Assembly (NCBI GenBank): GCA_022820995.1
Contig: JAJEEM010000065.1
Span: forward strand, 1-46,556
Direction of reading: 5' to 3'
Origin: Gemmatimonadota bacterium
GTDB taxonomy: Bacteria; Gemmatimonadota; Gemmatimonadetes; Palauibacterales; Palauibacteraceae
DNA length: 46,556 bases
Shown here: positions 23,363 to 32,999 of the stretch, one piece after another
Numbering within the stretch: the stretch's first letter is position 1
Layout: each line of letters opens with the position of its first letter
The notes under the pieces: generated by a model
What the model saw: only the letters and a program-made list of their open reading frames with translations
Told to the model about the DNA's origin: nothing
Database searches by the model: none
Program-made: the position numbers and the translations under genes

Positions 23363-25341
23363 TCCGGGTGCGGGTACCCGGGGACAAGTCGATCTCCCAC
23401 CGCGCCGCGCTCATCGCGCCGCTCGCGTCGTCGCCCTCCGTCGTGCGCGGTCTCTCTGACGGCGTCGATGTGCGGACCAGCGTGCGGGCGATGCGGCGGC
23501 TCGGCGCCGCCGTCGAGTGCGAGGAGGAGGAGAGCGGCCTCACGATCCGCTGTGCGGGCGGAGGGCTCGACGTCGCCTCGGCTCCGCGGCTCGATTGCGG
23601 GAACAGCGGGACGACGGCGCGCCTCCTCGCCGGAATCCTGGCGGGTTCCGGCGTCGCTGCGGTCCTGGATGGCGATGCTTCGCTGCGCAGCCGTCCAATG
23701 CGCCGCGTCATCTATCCGCTGCAGGCCATGGGGGCGCGCATCGAGTACGACGGGGAGCCGGGGCGGCTTCCCGTGCGGCTCCGCGGGCGAGCCACGGGGA
23801 CGTTGAGGACCCTGCGCCACCGCGGCCGGGTCGCCAGCGCCCAGGTCAAGTCGGCCGTCCTTCTGGCCGGCGTGCTGGGCCGCGTGAGGGTCGAAATCAG
23901 CGAACCCTCCCTCTCCCGGGACCACACCGAGCGCATGCTGGCCGAGATGGGGGTGCCGCTCGCCTTCGATCCCGGGCGGACCGGGGCGGGCGAGGTGCGC
24001 TTCGATCCATCCGGCTGGGAGGGTGCGCTCGGGGGTCTTCGCATGACCGTGCCCGGCGATCCGTCCTCGGCCGCCTTCCTCATCGGGGCGTCGCTCCTCG
24101 GCGGCCGCACCGTCAGGGTGGCGGACGTGGCCGCCAACCCCGGCCGCATCGGTTTCCTTTCCGTGCTCGAGGAGATGGGGGCCGGCGTCGACCGGGACCC
24201 CGCGCCGGCCGAAGGCGGAGAACCGCGGGAGACGTGGACCGTCCATCCCCCCGACGACCTGCGGGCGTTCTCGATCGGCGGCGACCTGATCCCGCGCGTG
24301 ATCGACGAGATTCCGCTCCTCGCCGTCCTCGCCGCCCGGGCGCGGGGCCGCTCGGAGATCCGCGATGCTGCGGAGTTGCGCGTGAAGGAGAGCGACCGTC
24401 TTGCCGTGCTCGCCCGGACGCTCGGGAAGCTCGGCGTCGCCGTGGAGGAAAAGTCCGATGGTCTCGCGATTCGGGGCCGCCGTGCGGGACGGCTCCAGGG
24501 CGACGTCGAGACGCGCGGCGACCACCGGATCGCCATGGCGTTCGGGGTTCTCGACGCGGCCGGAGACGCCGACCTGCGGATCGACGACCGCGCGTGCGCG
24601 GACGTCTCGTATCCTGACTTCTGGGATGCCCTGGAGCCCTTCCGCGACGTCCCCCGCCCAAGGTCTTCCCCGCGAACGGGACGGGTGATCGCGGTGGACG
24701 GTCCCGCCGCTTCCGGAAAGAGCAGCACGGCCCGGCGAGTGGCCCGACGACTCGGCTTCGTGCATGTGAACTCCGGACTGCTCTACCGAGCGATCACCTG
24801 GTGGGCGCTCGACAGGGGCATCGCGGAGGACGAGCCGTCGATCGCGGCCCGGGTTCCCGGGCTCGACGTCGATCTCGTCCCCGCGGACGACGGATTCGAG
24901 GTATCCGTCGCGGGGACCCGGCCCGGCCCCGGCCTGGAGTCGGCCGAGGTGACCGCGCGGGTATCCGCCGTTTCCGCGCTTCCTGCGGTTCGCGACGTCG
25001 TGCTGGATCGGCTGCGCCGGGCCGGCCGCCGCCACGAGATCGTCTGCGAGGGACGCGACATCGGCACCGCCGTCTTCCCCGATGCGGAACTCAAGGTCTT
25101 CCTCGTGGCGGACGTCGGCGAGAGGGCCCGCCGCCGATTGCACCAGCGCGCCGTTCCCTTCACGGACGACGACATGGAGCGCGAGACCCGGCGGATCGAG
25201 GCGCGCGACCGACTGGACCGCTCGCGCCCGCTGTCCCCGCTGCGGCAGGCGTCCGACGCGATCGAGATCGACACGACCTCCATGTCCCAGGACGATGTCG
25301 TGGACGCGATCCTCGAGCTTGCGGCCTCCGCTTTCCGTTGA
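23359..25341 (+). CDS. aroA-cmk: Fused 3-phosphoshikimate 1-carboxyvinyltransferase / cytidylate kinase
   Basis: A 660-residue fusion. Residues 1 to about 435 are EPSP synthase of the shikimate pathway: 'VPGDKSISHRAALIAPLA', 'LDCGNSGTTARLLAG', 'DASLRSRPM', 'SAQVKSAVLLAG', 'RDHTERML', 'VPGDPSSAAFLIGA', 'VIDEIPLLAVLAA', 'LRVKESDRL', 'DHRIAMAFGVL'. From about 442 comes a full cytidylate kinase with the P-loop 'GPAASGKSS' at 448, 'GLLYRAITWWAL', 'CEGRDIGTAVFPDA' and 'RDRLDRSRPLSPL'. The linker is only ~10 residues. TTG 23359 overlaps the rnz stop; the N-terminus is ~12 residues shorter than usual for AroA. No stop or frameshift separates the halves. rpsA follows, as cmk-rpsA does in many bacteria. 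Confidence 0.93.
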   Translation: MIRVRVPGDKSISHRAALIAPLASSPSVVRGLSDGVDVRTSVRAMRRLGAAVECEEEESGLTIRCAGGGLDVASAPRLDCGNSGTTARLLAGILAGSGVAAVLDGDASLRSRPMRRVIYPLQAMGARIEYDGEPGRLPVRLRGRATGTLRTLRHRGRVASAQVKSAVLLAGVLGRVRVEISEPSLSRDHTERMLAEMGVPLAFDPGRTGAGEVRFDPSGWEGALGGLRMTVPGDPSSAAFLIGASLLGGRTVRVADVAANPGRIGFLSVLEEMGAGVDRDPAPAEGGEPRETWTVHPPDDLRAFSIGGDLIPRVIDEIPLLAVLAARARGRSEIRDAAELRVKESDRLAVLARTLGKLGVAVEEKSDGLAIRGRRAGRLQGDVETRGDHRIAMAFGVLDAAGDADLRIDDRACADVSYPDFWDALEPFRDVPRPRSSPRTGRVIAVDGPAASGKSSTARRVARRLGFVHVNSGLLYRAITWWALDRGIAEDEPSIAARVPGLDVDLVPADDGFEVSVAGTRPGPGLESAEVTARVSAVSALPAVRDVVLDRLRRAGRRHEIVCEGRDIGTAVFPDAELKVFLVADVGERARRRLHQRAVPFTDDDMERETRRIEARDRLDRSRPLSPLRQASDAIEIDTTSMSQDDVVDAILELAASAFR

Positions 25342-25366
25342 CGCTTCCGCGGCCTGAATCTAAATT
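25338..25366 (+). promoter_or_regulatory. Sigma-70-like promoter of rpsA
   Basis: TTGACG (25338-25343), exactly 17 bases, TAAATT (25361-25366). The -35 matches consensus at five of six positions and the -10 at four. It overlaps the aroA-cmk stop codon. Transcription would start near 25373. Confidence 0.65.
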
Positions 25367-25372
25367 AGCGTA

Positions 25373-25548
25373 CTGTTCGAGGACCGCGGCGGAAAAAGTG
25401 GCGCTTCGCCCCGGATCCTGTGGAGACCCGACACCAGGGGATCGGCCGGCGGCTGGGCGGAGATGGTGAAGCTCGGTCGGGGTCGATTCTTTTTGCCACG
25501 AGGCCCGGCGGGACGCACGGTTGCCCCCGCGCGGGAGCTTGATTCCCT
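25373..25548 (+). promoter_or_regulatory. Long rpsA leader
   Basis: About 175 bases of leader before ATG 25549. It can form small hairpins: GGCG/CGCC around 25400-25410, GATCC/GGATC at 25414-25418 with 25439-25443, and CCCGCGCGGG at 25526-25535 just before the GGGAG ribosome site. In other bacteria S1 represses its own translation through its leader; this one could do the same, but that is inference. Confidence 0.35.
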
Positions 25549-27522
25549 ATGCCCGACGACACGAACCCTCAGACCGACGTCCCCGAGACCGAAGTCGCCG
25601 AAACAGAAGTCGCCGAAACGGAAGTCGCCGAGACGGAAGTCGCCGAGACCGAAGTCCCCGAGACGGACACTCCCGAGACGGACACCCCCGAGGCCGCGGA
25701 CGCGTCGACGGAAATCGACGACGCCGCCAAGGAAGACGTGGAGGTCGCCGTCGCGACACCGGCCGCCTTCGAGCCCAGTGCCATCGACCTGGATCTCGAT
25801 GCGGACCCGCGGGATGACTCCCAGCACGATCAGGCGGAGTACGCCGAACTCTACGCGCTCTACGAGGACACCCTCAGTCGCATCACCGAAGGCGAGATCG
25901 TCTCCGCACAGGTCATCGGAAAGACCGAGACGGACATCATCCTGGATGTCGGCTTCAAGTCCGAAGGCGCCGTCCCGCTGGAGGAGTTCGCGGATCCGGA
26001 CGAAGTTCAGATGGGCGATTCCGTCGATGTCCTCCTCGAGAGTCTCGAGGACGAAGAAGGCGTCGTCGTCCTTTCGAAGAAGAAGGCGGACTTCCTCCGC
26101 GTCTGGGAGAAGATCAAGGACGCCTTCGACAACAACCGTCCCGTGCAGGGGCGCATCAAGCGGAAGATCAAGGGTGGGGTGACGGTCGATCTCATGGGGG
26201 TCGACGCGTTCCTGCCCGGATCCCAGATCGCGCTTCGCCGCGTGCCCAACGTCGACGACCTGCTGGGCGACGAGTACGACTTCAAGATCCTCAAGCTCAA
26301 CAAGCGCCGCCGGAACATCGTGGTGAGCCGTCGCGTCCTTCTCGAGGAGGAGCGGGCAGGGAAGCGCGAGGAACTCAAGAAGGAGCTGTCCGTGGGCGAC
26401 GTGCGCCCCGGCATCGTCAAGAACATCACGGACTTCGGCGCGTTCATCGACCTCGGCGGGATGGATGGCCTCCTCCACATCACCGACATGTCCTGGGGGC
26501 GCATCGGCCATCCGTCGGAAGTCTGCGAGATCGGCCAGACGCTCGAGATCAAGATCCTCGACATCGACTGGGACCGGGAGCGAATCTCGCTCGGCCTCAA
26601 GCAGCTTCAGGAGTACCCCTGGAAGAACGTGGCCGAGAAATACCCGGTCGGGACGCGCGTCCTGGGCCGCGTCGTCTCGATTACGAACTACGGCGCCTTC
26701 GTCGAACTCGAGCGCGGGATCGAGGGTCTCGTCCACATCTCCGAGATGTCATGGACCCGCAACGTCCGCCATCCCTCCCAGCTCGTCGGCATCAACGACA
26801 AGGTCGAATGCGTCGTGCTGCGCGTCGATGAGGAGGCACAGAAGATCTCGCTCGGGATGAAGCAGGTGGAGGAGGACCCATGGCTGGCGCTCCCGGCGCA
26901 GTACCCGCCGGGGACGAAGATCCGCGGGCTGGTCCGCAACCTCACCTCCTTCGGCGCCTTCGTGGAGGTCGAGGCGGGAATCGACGGTCTCGTCCATATC
27001 TCGGACATGAGCTGGACACGGCGGGTGCAGCATCCGGCCGAGGTCCTCCGCAAGGGGGAGGAGGTCGATGTCGTCGTGCTCTCGATCGACCCCGACCAGA
27101 AGCGGATCTCCCTCGGTTTGAAGCAGGTGCAGGAAGATCCGTGGTATCAGCTCGCGCAGGCGTACCAGCCGGGGCGGGAAGTGGCGGGCTCGATCACGCG
27201 GCTGCTCGAGAAGGGCGTCGTCGTGGACCTCGGGAGCGATCTCGAAGGGTTCGTGCCGATCTCGCAACTCGGCGTGGAGGCGCCGGTCACCGAGCCGGCC
27301 GACCACTTCGACGAGGGGCATCGGCTGGAACTCCGAGTACTCGAGACGGATCCCATCAACCGCCGCATCGTGCTCGCCGTCGTGGACGCGCCCGATGTCC
27401 CGTACGAGGCCGAGGAGGTAGAGTACGAGAACATGGCGGCGTCGAAGTCCGGTTCGGCGGCGGACGACACGGACGAGGGGGAGCAGTCCGATTCCGGTGG
27501 TGAGGCAGAGGCAGAGGAGTAG
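25549..27522 (+). CDS. rpsA: 30S ribosomal protein S1 with acidic repeat extension
   Basis: A 657-residue S1 protein that holds mRNA on the 30S subunit. Six S1 RNA-binding domains lie at about 113-178, 196-265, 280-352, 365-438, 452-525 and 538-612. They are clearest in 3-5, each with 'FGAFIDLGGMDGLLHITDMS'-like strands and 'ISLGLKQ' ends. Residues 1-95 are a strongly acidic extension containing seven pentapeptide repeats of V-A-E-T-E type (11-45). The C-terminus (620-657) is also acidic. The six-domain core is like E. coli S1 (557 residues); the ~100-residue acidic N-terminal addition is unusual. The gene has its own promoter and long leader, and its end overlaps the next gene by 26 bases. 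Confidence 0.96.
   Translation: MPDDTNPQTDVPETEVAETEVAETEVAETEVAETEVPETDTPETDTPEAADASTEIDDAAKEDVEVAVATPAAFEPSAIDLDLDADPRDDSQHDQAEYAELYALYEDTLSRITEGEIVSAQVIGKTETDIILDVGFKSEGAVPLEEFADPDEVQMGDSVDVLLESLEDEEGVVVLSKKKADFLRVWEKIKDAFDNNRPVQGRIKRKIKGGVTVDLMGVDAFLPGSQIALRRVPNVDDLLGDEYDFKILKLNKRRRNIVVSRRVLLEEERAGKREELKKELSVGDVRPGIVKNITDFGAFIDLGGMDGLLHITDMSWGRIGHPSEVCEIGQTLEIKILDIDWDRERISLGLKQLQEYPWKNVAEKYPVGTRVLGRVVSITNYGAFVELERGIEGLVHISEMSWTRNVRHPSQLVGINDKVECVVLRVDEEAQKISLGMKQVEEDPWLALPAQYPPGTKIRGLVRNLTSFGAFVEVEAGIDGLVHISDMSWTRRVQHPAEVLRKGEEVDVVVLSIDPDQKRISLGLKQVQEDPWYQLAQAYQPGREVAGSITRLLEKGVVVDLGSDLEGFVPISQLGVEAPVTEPADHFDEGHRLELRVLETDPINRRIVLAVVDAPDVPYEAEEVEYENMAASKSGSAADDTDEGEQSDSGGEAEAEE
25579..25683 (+). 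repeat. 15-bp tandem repeat within rpsA (seven units)
   Basis: Seven in-frame 15-base units encode V-P-E-T-E, four V-A-E-T-E, V-P-E-T-D and T-P-E-T-D. The four central units differ only at third codon positions. An eighth degenerate unit follows. The unit length keeps the frame, so copy number could vary between strains without breaking the gene. Confidence 0.85.
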
Positions 27523-29437
27523 CCCCTTCCACGAGCGGCGCAGAGCGGCGCGGCGACGCGTAGCCCTCGGTTGCGGCGTCGTGCTGGTCGCGGCCGCCGG
27601 CTGCGCGTTCATCGCCGGCAACCCACCCATCGAGACGGCCGCGTCGAGCCCTGTGGACTCCGAAGGAGCGGCGGCCGCGCTCCGCCTCGCCGAGTCGGAC
27701 TATGAGCAGGGGCGCTTCGCCGCCGCCGCGGCGCGCGCCGATTCCCTCGACGCCGCATGGCGTGAACTGGAACCTCTCCGAGGGCTCGCGGACCGTGCCC
27801 TCTCCGTCGCGGGCCGGGCGCTGGAAGCGCAGAGACTCCCGGGCGCCGCGGCGGATCGTTACGGCAGACTCCTCGCGCGGGCGCCCGCCGCCCCCCTCGG
27901 AACGGCCACCCTGGAGCGGCTGGTTCGGGTTCTCTCGGACACGGGCCGCGAGCCCGAGGCGGTCGTGGCGATCCTCTCCGCGCCCGGGGGAATCGAGACG
28001 GCCGGGGCGGAGAATCTCCGCCGGCTGACCGCCGCCCTCACGGTCGAGGAACTGCGCCCGTTGACCGAAGCCTTCCCGCCGGAGACGTCCGCGGCGGCGA
28101 TCGTCCATACGCAGCTCATCCGCCTTCTGATCGTCGAGGATGAGGGAGACGAGGCGAGGCGTCTCGCCGCTCGCGTCCTGGACGGGCAACCCGCCGAACC
28201 GGAGCGGGCCACGGCGGAGATGATCGTCGGGGCGGAAACGGATTTCGGCAGCGGCAGCGCGCGCATCGGCGCGATCCTCCCGCTCACGGGCGACCTCGCG
28301 GACGTGGGCCTGGTGTTGCGGGAGGGGATCGAACTCGCGGTCGAACGCTACCGCGACGAGCGTCCGGCCGGCTTCGATGTCGAACTCATCTTCGTCGATG
28401 ACGAATCGGATCCGGAGAACACCGCGGAACTCGTGCGGTCGCTCGAAGGACGGGACGTGATCGCGATCCTGGGTCCGCTTCGCGCCGAGTCGTTCGCGGC
28501 GGCTTCGCGGGCCCGCGGGAACCAGAGACTGCCGATCATCAGCCCGACGGCGACGGAAGTGCTGAGACCCGGGTCGGCGACCTATACGCTCTACGATGCG
28601 GGCACGCGGGTCTCGGATGTGGCGGAGGAACTGGCGCGCTGGACGCTGGAGGATCTGAGGCTGCCGCGGGTCGCAGTGCTCGAGCCGGACGGGGTCGGAC
28701 TCGGAGGCGCGGTCGATGCGTTCACGCGCACGATCCGGGAAAACGGCGGCCTGCTCGTCGGGCACGAACGCTACGATCCCGGGGTCACGACCTTCCAGGC
28801 GCCCATCGAAGCCGTCGCCGCCTCGGAGCCCGATGTCGTCTTCGCGCCGGCGGCGTCCGTGTCCGGCGTCCTCGCCGTCGCACCTCAGCTCTTCTATTAC
28901 GGGCTCTACAACGTGATCGTGATGGGGAGCGGGGCGTGGGCCGAGCCGGCTGCCTTGCGTCGTCTCGAACGCTTCGCGACGGACCATCGGGTGATTGGTC
29001 TCGCGACGGACCGGGTCAGCCCGGGCACGCCGTGGCGCCGATTTGTCGCGGATTATGAGAGACGATACCGAAAGACGTTGCGGGACAACATTATGCCGGC
29101 CCTCGCGCACGATGCGACGCTCCTGGTTCTTTCCGCCCTCGATGGCGCGAGGCTGCCGATCCCGGCCGCGCTCGCGGCGTACCTCGAGTCGGGACCGGAA
29201 GTCGAGGGCGTGACGGGCCGCCTGCGTCCCGAGGCCGGGCGGTCCGTCGTACGGCGCTCCACGGAGATCCGCATGCTGGTGGACGGATCGCCAGTGGAGG
29301 CGGACAGAGAGGAACTTCTCACCTGGCTGGCCGAGGTGCGTGCGGCGCCGTCTCCCTTTGCGCCGCGCGACTCGCTGCGGGTGGACACCCTGCGCACGGA
29401 GGCGCGGCGCCGGGTGCGAACGGCGGGTGTCCGGTGA
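27497..29437 (+). CDS. PBP1-fold (LivK/LpoA-like) lipoprotein
   Basis: A 646-residue protein starting at GTG 27497 inside the end of rpsA. An Arg-rich tail and hydrophobic stretch lead to a lipobox ending 'AAAGC' (Cys36). Residues ~50-250 are helical, with TPR-like spacing ('[17 protein letters not shown]'). From ~257 a type-1 periplasmic binding fold runs to ~600: '[20 protein letters not shown]', '[17 protein letters not shown]', '[17 protein letters not shown]', '[15 protein letters not shown]'. An N-terminal helical domain plus C-terminal PBP1 domain is the layout of LpoA, the outer-membrane activator of PBP1A in Enterobacteria; it could equally be a branched-chain-type substrate-binding protein. 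No ABC transporter genes are nearby, which slightly favours a non-transport role. Confidence 0.7.
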   Translation: MVRQRQRSSPFHERRRAARRRVALGCGVVLVAAAGCAFIAGNPPIETAASSPVDSEGAAAALRLAESDYEQGRFAAAAARADSLDAAWRELEPLRGLADRALSVAGRALEAQRLPGAAADRYGRLLARAPAAPLGTATLERLVRVLSDTGREPEAVVAILSAPGGIETAGAENLRRLTAALTVEELRPLTEAFPPETSAAAIVHTQLIRLLIVEDEGDEARRLAARVLDGQPAEPERATAEMIVGAETDFGSGSARIGAILPLTGDLADVGLVLREGIELAVERYRDERPAGFDVELIFVDDESDPENTAELVRSLEGRDVIAILGPLRAESFAAASRARGNQRLPIISPTATEVLRPGSATYTLYDAGTRVSDVAEELARWTLEDLRLPRVAVLEPDGVGLGGAVDAFTRTIRENGGLLVGHERYDPGVTTFQAPIEAVAASEPDVVFAPAASVSGVLAVAPQLFYYGLYNVIVMGSGAWAEPAALRRLERFATDHRVIGLATDRVSPGTPWRRFVADYERRYRKTLRDNIMPALAHDATLLVLSALDGARLPIPAALAAYLESGPEVEGVTGRLRPEAGRSVVRRSTEIRMLVDGSPVEADREELLTWLAEVRAAPSPFAPRDSLRVDTLRTEARRRVRTAGVR

Positions 29438-30981
29438 GCATGCGAGAGAAGCTGGCCGAGCTCGAGGCCCGAGCCGGGCGCGCCGCCCGCGGAGACCCGG
29501 ATCGGCTCGCCCGCCAGCACGCGCGCGGCAAGCTGGGCGCCAGGGAGCGCCTCGAGATCCTGCTCGACGAGGGGAGCTTCGTGGAATTCGACCGCTTCGT
29601 CGAGCACCGCTGCACGGACTTCGGGCTCGAGGACCGCCGCGTCCCCGGCGACGGCGTCATCACGGGCTACGGCCGCATCGACGGGCGAACCGTCTACGTA
29701 TTCAGCCAGGACTTCACGGTCTTCGGAGGCTCGCTCTCGGAAACGCACGCCGGCAAGATCGTGAAGGTTCTGGACCTCGCGACGCGGAACGGCGCTCCCT
29801 TCATCGGGATCAACGACTCGGGCGGCGCACGGATTCAGGAAGGGGTCGCCTCCCTCGGCGGCTACGCGGACATCTTCCTCCGAAACACGCTGGCCTCGGG
29901 CGTGATCCCGCAACTGAGCGCAATCCTGGGGCCATGTTCCGGAGGCGCGGTCTACAGCCCCGCCATCACGGACTTCGTGTTCATGGTGGACGGGGTGAGC
30001 CACATGTTCATCACGGGCCCCGGCGTGGTGAAGACGGTGACGCACGAGGACGTGACGTTCGACGAACTCGGCGGCGCCGCCGTGCACGCGAGCCGCTCCG
30101 GCGTGGCGCATTTCCGTTCGGCGACCGAGGTCGAGGCGCTTGGCGCCGTGCGCGGCCTCCTCTCCTACCTCCCCTCGAACAACCAGGAGACGCCGCCGTG
30201 GCGGGAGACGGCCGATCCCGCGGACCGGGCCGACGAGGCGCTGCTCGAGATCGTGCCCGACGACCCGAAGCTCCCGTACGACATGCTTGACATCATCCGC
30301 CGGGTCGTCGATGCCGACAGTCTGATGGAGGTTCACGCCGAGTACGCCCGCAACATCATCACGGGCTTCGCTCGACTCGGGGGGAACGCAGTGGGCATCG
30401 TCGGCAACCAGCCCGCGGTCCTCGCCGGCGTCCTCGACAGCGATGCGAGCATCAAGGCCGCGCGGTTCGTCCGCTTCTGCGATGCGTTCAACGTTCCGCT
30501 CGTGACCTTCGAGGATGTGCCCGGCTTTCTCCCGGGACTGAAGGAGGAGCACGAGGGTATCATCCGAAACGGCGCGAAGCTCCTCTTCGCCTACTGCGAG
30601 GCGACGGTGCCGAAGCTCACCGTGATCACGCGCAAGGCCTACGGCGGCGCGTACGACGTGATGTCGTCCAAGCATATCCGGGGCGACCTCAACCTCGCCT
30701 GGCCCAGCGCGGAGATCGCGGTGATGGGCGCGAAGGGCGCGGTGGAGGTCCTGTTCCGGCGCGAGATCGCCGCGGCCGGAGACCCCGTCGCGCGCGCGGC
30801 CGAACTCGAGGCGGAATACCGGGAGAAGTTCGCCAACCCCTATCTCGCCGCCGAGCGCGGGTTCATCGACGATGTGATCGACCCCCGCGAGACGCGCCCG
30901 CGCCTCGTGTCGGGGCTCGAGGCCATGGCCGAGAAGCGCGATCGCAACCCGCCCAGGAAGCACGGCAATATCCCGCTGTGA
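29434..30981 (+). CDS. pccB: Propionyl-CoA-type acyl-CoA carboxylase, beta (carboxyltransferase) subunit
   Basis: A 515-residue carboxyltransferase that moves CO2 from carboxybiotin to an acyl-CoA. The family blocks are '[17 protein letters not shown]', '[18 protein letters not shown]', '[18 protein letters not shown]', '[18 protein letters not shown]', '[19 protein letters not shown]', '[20 protein letters not shown]' and 'RKHGNIPL' at the end, typical of PccB. GTG 29434 overlaps the previous stop by four bases. With biotin carboxylase, biotin carrier and methylmalonyl-CoA mutase genes directly downstream, propionyl-CoA is the most likely substrate, although acetyl-CoA activity cannot be excluded. 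Confidence 0.93.
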   Translation: MSMREKLAELEARAGRAARGDPDRLARQHARGKLGARERLEILLDEGSFVEFDRFVEHRCTDFGLEDRRVPGDGVITGYGRIDGRTVYVFSQDFTVFGGSLSETHAGKIVKVLDLATRNGAPFIGINDSGGARIQEGVASLGGYADIFLRNTLASGVIPQLSAILGPCSGGAVYSPAITDFVFMVDGVSHMFITGPGVVKTVTHEDVTFDELGGAAVHASRSGVAHFRSATEVEALGAVRGLLSYLPSNNQETPPWRETADPADRADEALLEIVPDDPKLPYDMLDIIRRVVDADSLMEVHAEYARNIITGFARLGGNAVGIVGNQPAVLAGVLDSDASIKAARFVRFCDAFNVPLVTFEDVPGFLPGLKEEHEGIIRNGAKLLFAYCEATVPKLTVITRKAYGGAYDVMSSKHIRGDLNLAWPSAEIAVMGAKGAVEVLFRREIAAAGDPVARAAELEAEYREKFANPYLAAERGFIDDVIDPRETRPRLVSGLEAMAEKRDRNPPRKHGNIPL

Positions 30982-30997
30982 CCCCCTCCGAGGCCGG

Positions 30998-32488
30998 ATG
31001 TTCGACAAGGTTCTGATCGCGAACCGTGGCGAGATCGCGGTGCGGGTCATACGCGCGTGCCACGAGGAAGGCCTCGGGACGGTCGCCGTCTACTCCGACG
31101 TGGATCGGCGGGCCCCCCACGTGCTCCTCGCGGGCGAGGGGATCCGGATCGGGGGGGCTGCCGCCGCGGAGAGCTACCTGTCGATCGACAGGCTCCTCGC
31201 CGCCGCGGAGCAGACGGGGGCGGGGGCCGTCCATCCGGGGTACGGCTTTCTGGCCGAGAACGCCGATTTCGCTCGCGCCGTCGTAGCCGCGGGTCTCGTC
31301 CACATCGGACCTCACGCCGACGCGATCGAAGTCATGGGCGACAAGACCCGGGCCCGCGCCCGGATGGTGGGGGCCGGAGTTCCCGTCATACCGGGCAGCG
31401 CCCCGCTCGATTCGGCGCAAGACGCCGTCGTCGAAGCCGGACGGATCGGATTCCCCGTCCTCCTCAAGGCGGCCGCCGGCGGGGGCGGCAAGGGCATGCA
31501 CGTCGTCTCCGACGAGGCGCACATGGCCGGAGCGTTCGGGCGGGCGACGCGGGAGGCGGAGAACGCCTTCGGCGACGGGCGCGTGTTCGCGGAGCGCTTC
31601 CTGCGTTCACCTCGGCACATCGAGATCCAGGTGCTCGCCGACGATGAGCGAACGGTGGACTTCGGCGAGCGGGAGTGTTCGATCCAGCGGCGACACCAGA
31701 AACTGATCGAGGAAGCGCCGTCCACGGCGATCGACGACGCGCTCCGGCGCCGGATGGCGGAGGTCGCCGTGCGGGCGGCGGAGGCGGTCGACTACCGCGG
31801 CGCGGGCACGGTCGAGTTTCTGGTCGAAGGGGGCGAGTTCTTCTTCCTCGAGATGAACACCCGGATCCAGGTGGAGCACCCCGTGACGGAACTCGTCACC
31901 GGCGTGGACCTCGTCCGTCAGCAACTGCGTGTCGCCCGGGGGCTTCCCCTGCTCGGCGGCGGCGAGCCGCCGGCCGCGCGCGGACACGCGATCGAATGCC
32001 GGATCAACGCGGAGGATCCGGCCGCCGGATTCCTCCCATCCACCGGTCGGATCGACCGCCTCGAGATTCCGACGGGGCCCGGCGTGCGCTGGGATGGCGG
32101 GATCCGGAACGGTTCGGAAGTCGGTCTGCACTACGACTCGCTGCTGGGCAAGCTGGTCGTCCACGCCTCGGACCGGGAGGCCGCGATCCGGCGCATGCGG
32201 ACCGCCCTCGAGGGGCTCGTCATCGGCGGCGTCGAAACGACGGTCCCCTGGCACCTCGCCGTGATGGACGAGGCCGACTACCGGGCGAACGATCTCTCCA
32301 TCCGGTACGTGGAGGAACACCCCGGGCTCGGAGCGACCGCCGACGCCGGGCTGCGCGACGTGGCCATGGCGGCCGCGGTGCTCCTCGCGGACGAGGACCG
32401 GCCGCGGGTCGTTTCCGGCGGTGCGCGGCGCCCCCGCGACGGAGGGAACGGGCTGTCGGCCTGGATGCGGGCGGATCGGGAGTGGTGA
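30998..32488 (+). CDS. accC: Biotin carboxylase subunit of acyl-CoA carboxylase
   Basis: A 496-residue ATP-grasp enzyme that carboxylates biotin. Visible features are 'MFDKVLIANRGEIAVRVIRA', 'VHPGYGFLAENADFA', the ATP loop 'AAAGGGGKGMHVV', 'HIEIQVLADDE', 'ERECSIQRRHQKLIEEAPS', 'FLEMNTRIQVEHPVTE' and 'IECRINAEDPAAGFLPSTG'. Length fits a stand-alone biotin carboxylase rather than the long alpha subunit of propionyl-CoA carboxylase that also carries biotin; the carrier is the next gene. ATG 30998 follows GAGG. The neighbours suggest it is the PccA-equivalent carboxylase of this complex. Confidence 0.92.
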   Translation: MFDKVLIANRGEIAVRVIRACHEEGLGTVAVYSDVDRRAPHVLLAGEGIRIGGAAAAESYLSIDRLLAAAEQTGAGAVHPGYGFLAENADFARAVVAAGLVHIGPHADAIEVMGDKTRARARMVGAGVPVIPGSAPLDSAQDAVVEAGRIGFPVLLKAAAGGGGKGMHVVSDEAHMAGAFGRATREAENAFGDGRVFAERFLRSPRHIEIQVLADDERTVDFGERECSIQRRHQKLIEEAPSTAIDDALRRRMAEVAVRAAEAVDYRGAGTVEFLVEGGEFFFLEMNTRIQVEHPVTELVTGVDLVRQQLRVARGLPLLGGGEPPAARGHAIECRINAEDPAAGFLPSTGRIDRLEIPTGPGVRWDGGIRNGSEVGLHYDSLLGKLVVHASDREAAIRRMRTALEGLVIGGVETTVPWHLAVMDEADYRANDLSIRYVEEHPGLGATADAGLRDVAMAAAVLLADEDRPRVVSGGARRPRDGGNGLSAWMRADREW

Positions 32489-32495
32489 AGCCGTC

Positions 32496-32999
32496 ATGAA
32501 GTACCACGTCGAGGTGGATGGCGCGAGCTTCGAGGTCGAACGGCTCGACGCCGGGCTGCGGCTGAACGGTTCGGACCGGGCCGCGGAGTTCGCGTGGCTG
32601 GCGGATGGCGAAATCCAGCTCACCCTGGATGGGGCGGACCACCGCGTGTTCGCACGCCGGACGTCCGGCGGGTGGCGGCTGACCGTGCGCGGCCGGACGT
32701 TCGACGTCGGCGTGGAGGACGAACGCACCCGGACCCTCCGTGCCCTGGCCGACCGAAGCGCGGGGGAGCGGGGACCGGAGGAGTTGCGCGCGCCGATGCC
32801 GGGGCTGATCACGCGCGTTCTCGCGGAAGCCGGGCAGCGGGTGAACGCCGGCGATGGACTGGTCGTGATCGAGGCGATGAAGATGGAGAACGAACTGCGC
32901 GCCCGCGAACCGGGAACGGTGGCCGGAATCGCCGTCCGCGCCGGCGATGTCGTGGACCGCGACCAGGTGCTCGTGACACTCGAGGCGGAGGCTTCGTGA
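32496..32999 (+). CDS. Biotin carboxyl carrier protein of the acyl-CoA carboxylase
   Basis: A 167-residue biotin carrier. ATG 32496 lies seven bases after the carboxylase stop. The C-terminal ~75 residues are a biotinyl/lipoyl domain with the biotinylation motif 'EAMKMENEL' (Lys129). The N-terminal ~90 residues form a beta-rich segment ('YHVEVDGASFEVERLDAG', 'HRVFARRTSGGWRLTVRG') that resembles the biotin-transfer (BT) domain joining carboxylase and carrier in propionyl-CoA carboxylase alpha. Together with the previous gene it therefore looks like a split alpha subunit. It overlaps the mutase gene by four bases. Confidence 0.9.
   Translation: MKYHVEVDGASFEVERLDAGLRLNGSDRAAEFAWLADGEIQLTLDGADHRVFARRTSGGWRLTVRGRTFDVGVEDERTRTLRALADRSAGERGPEELRAPMPGLITRVLAEAGQRVNAGDGLVVIEAMKMENELRAREPGTVAGIAVRAGDVVDRDQVLVTLEAEAS

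Noticed and set aside
25579..25683. CRISPR-like or non-coding repeat array
   Set aside because: The 15-bp units are directly adjacent, in frame and coding; there are no spacers.
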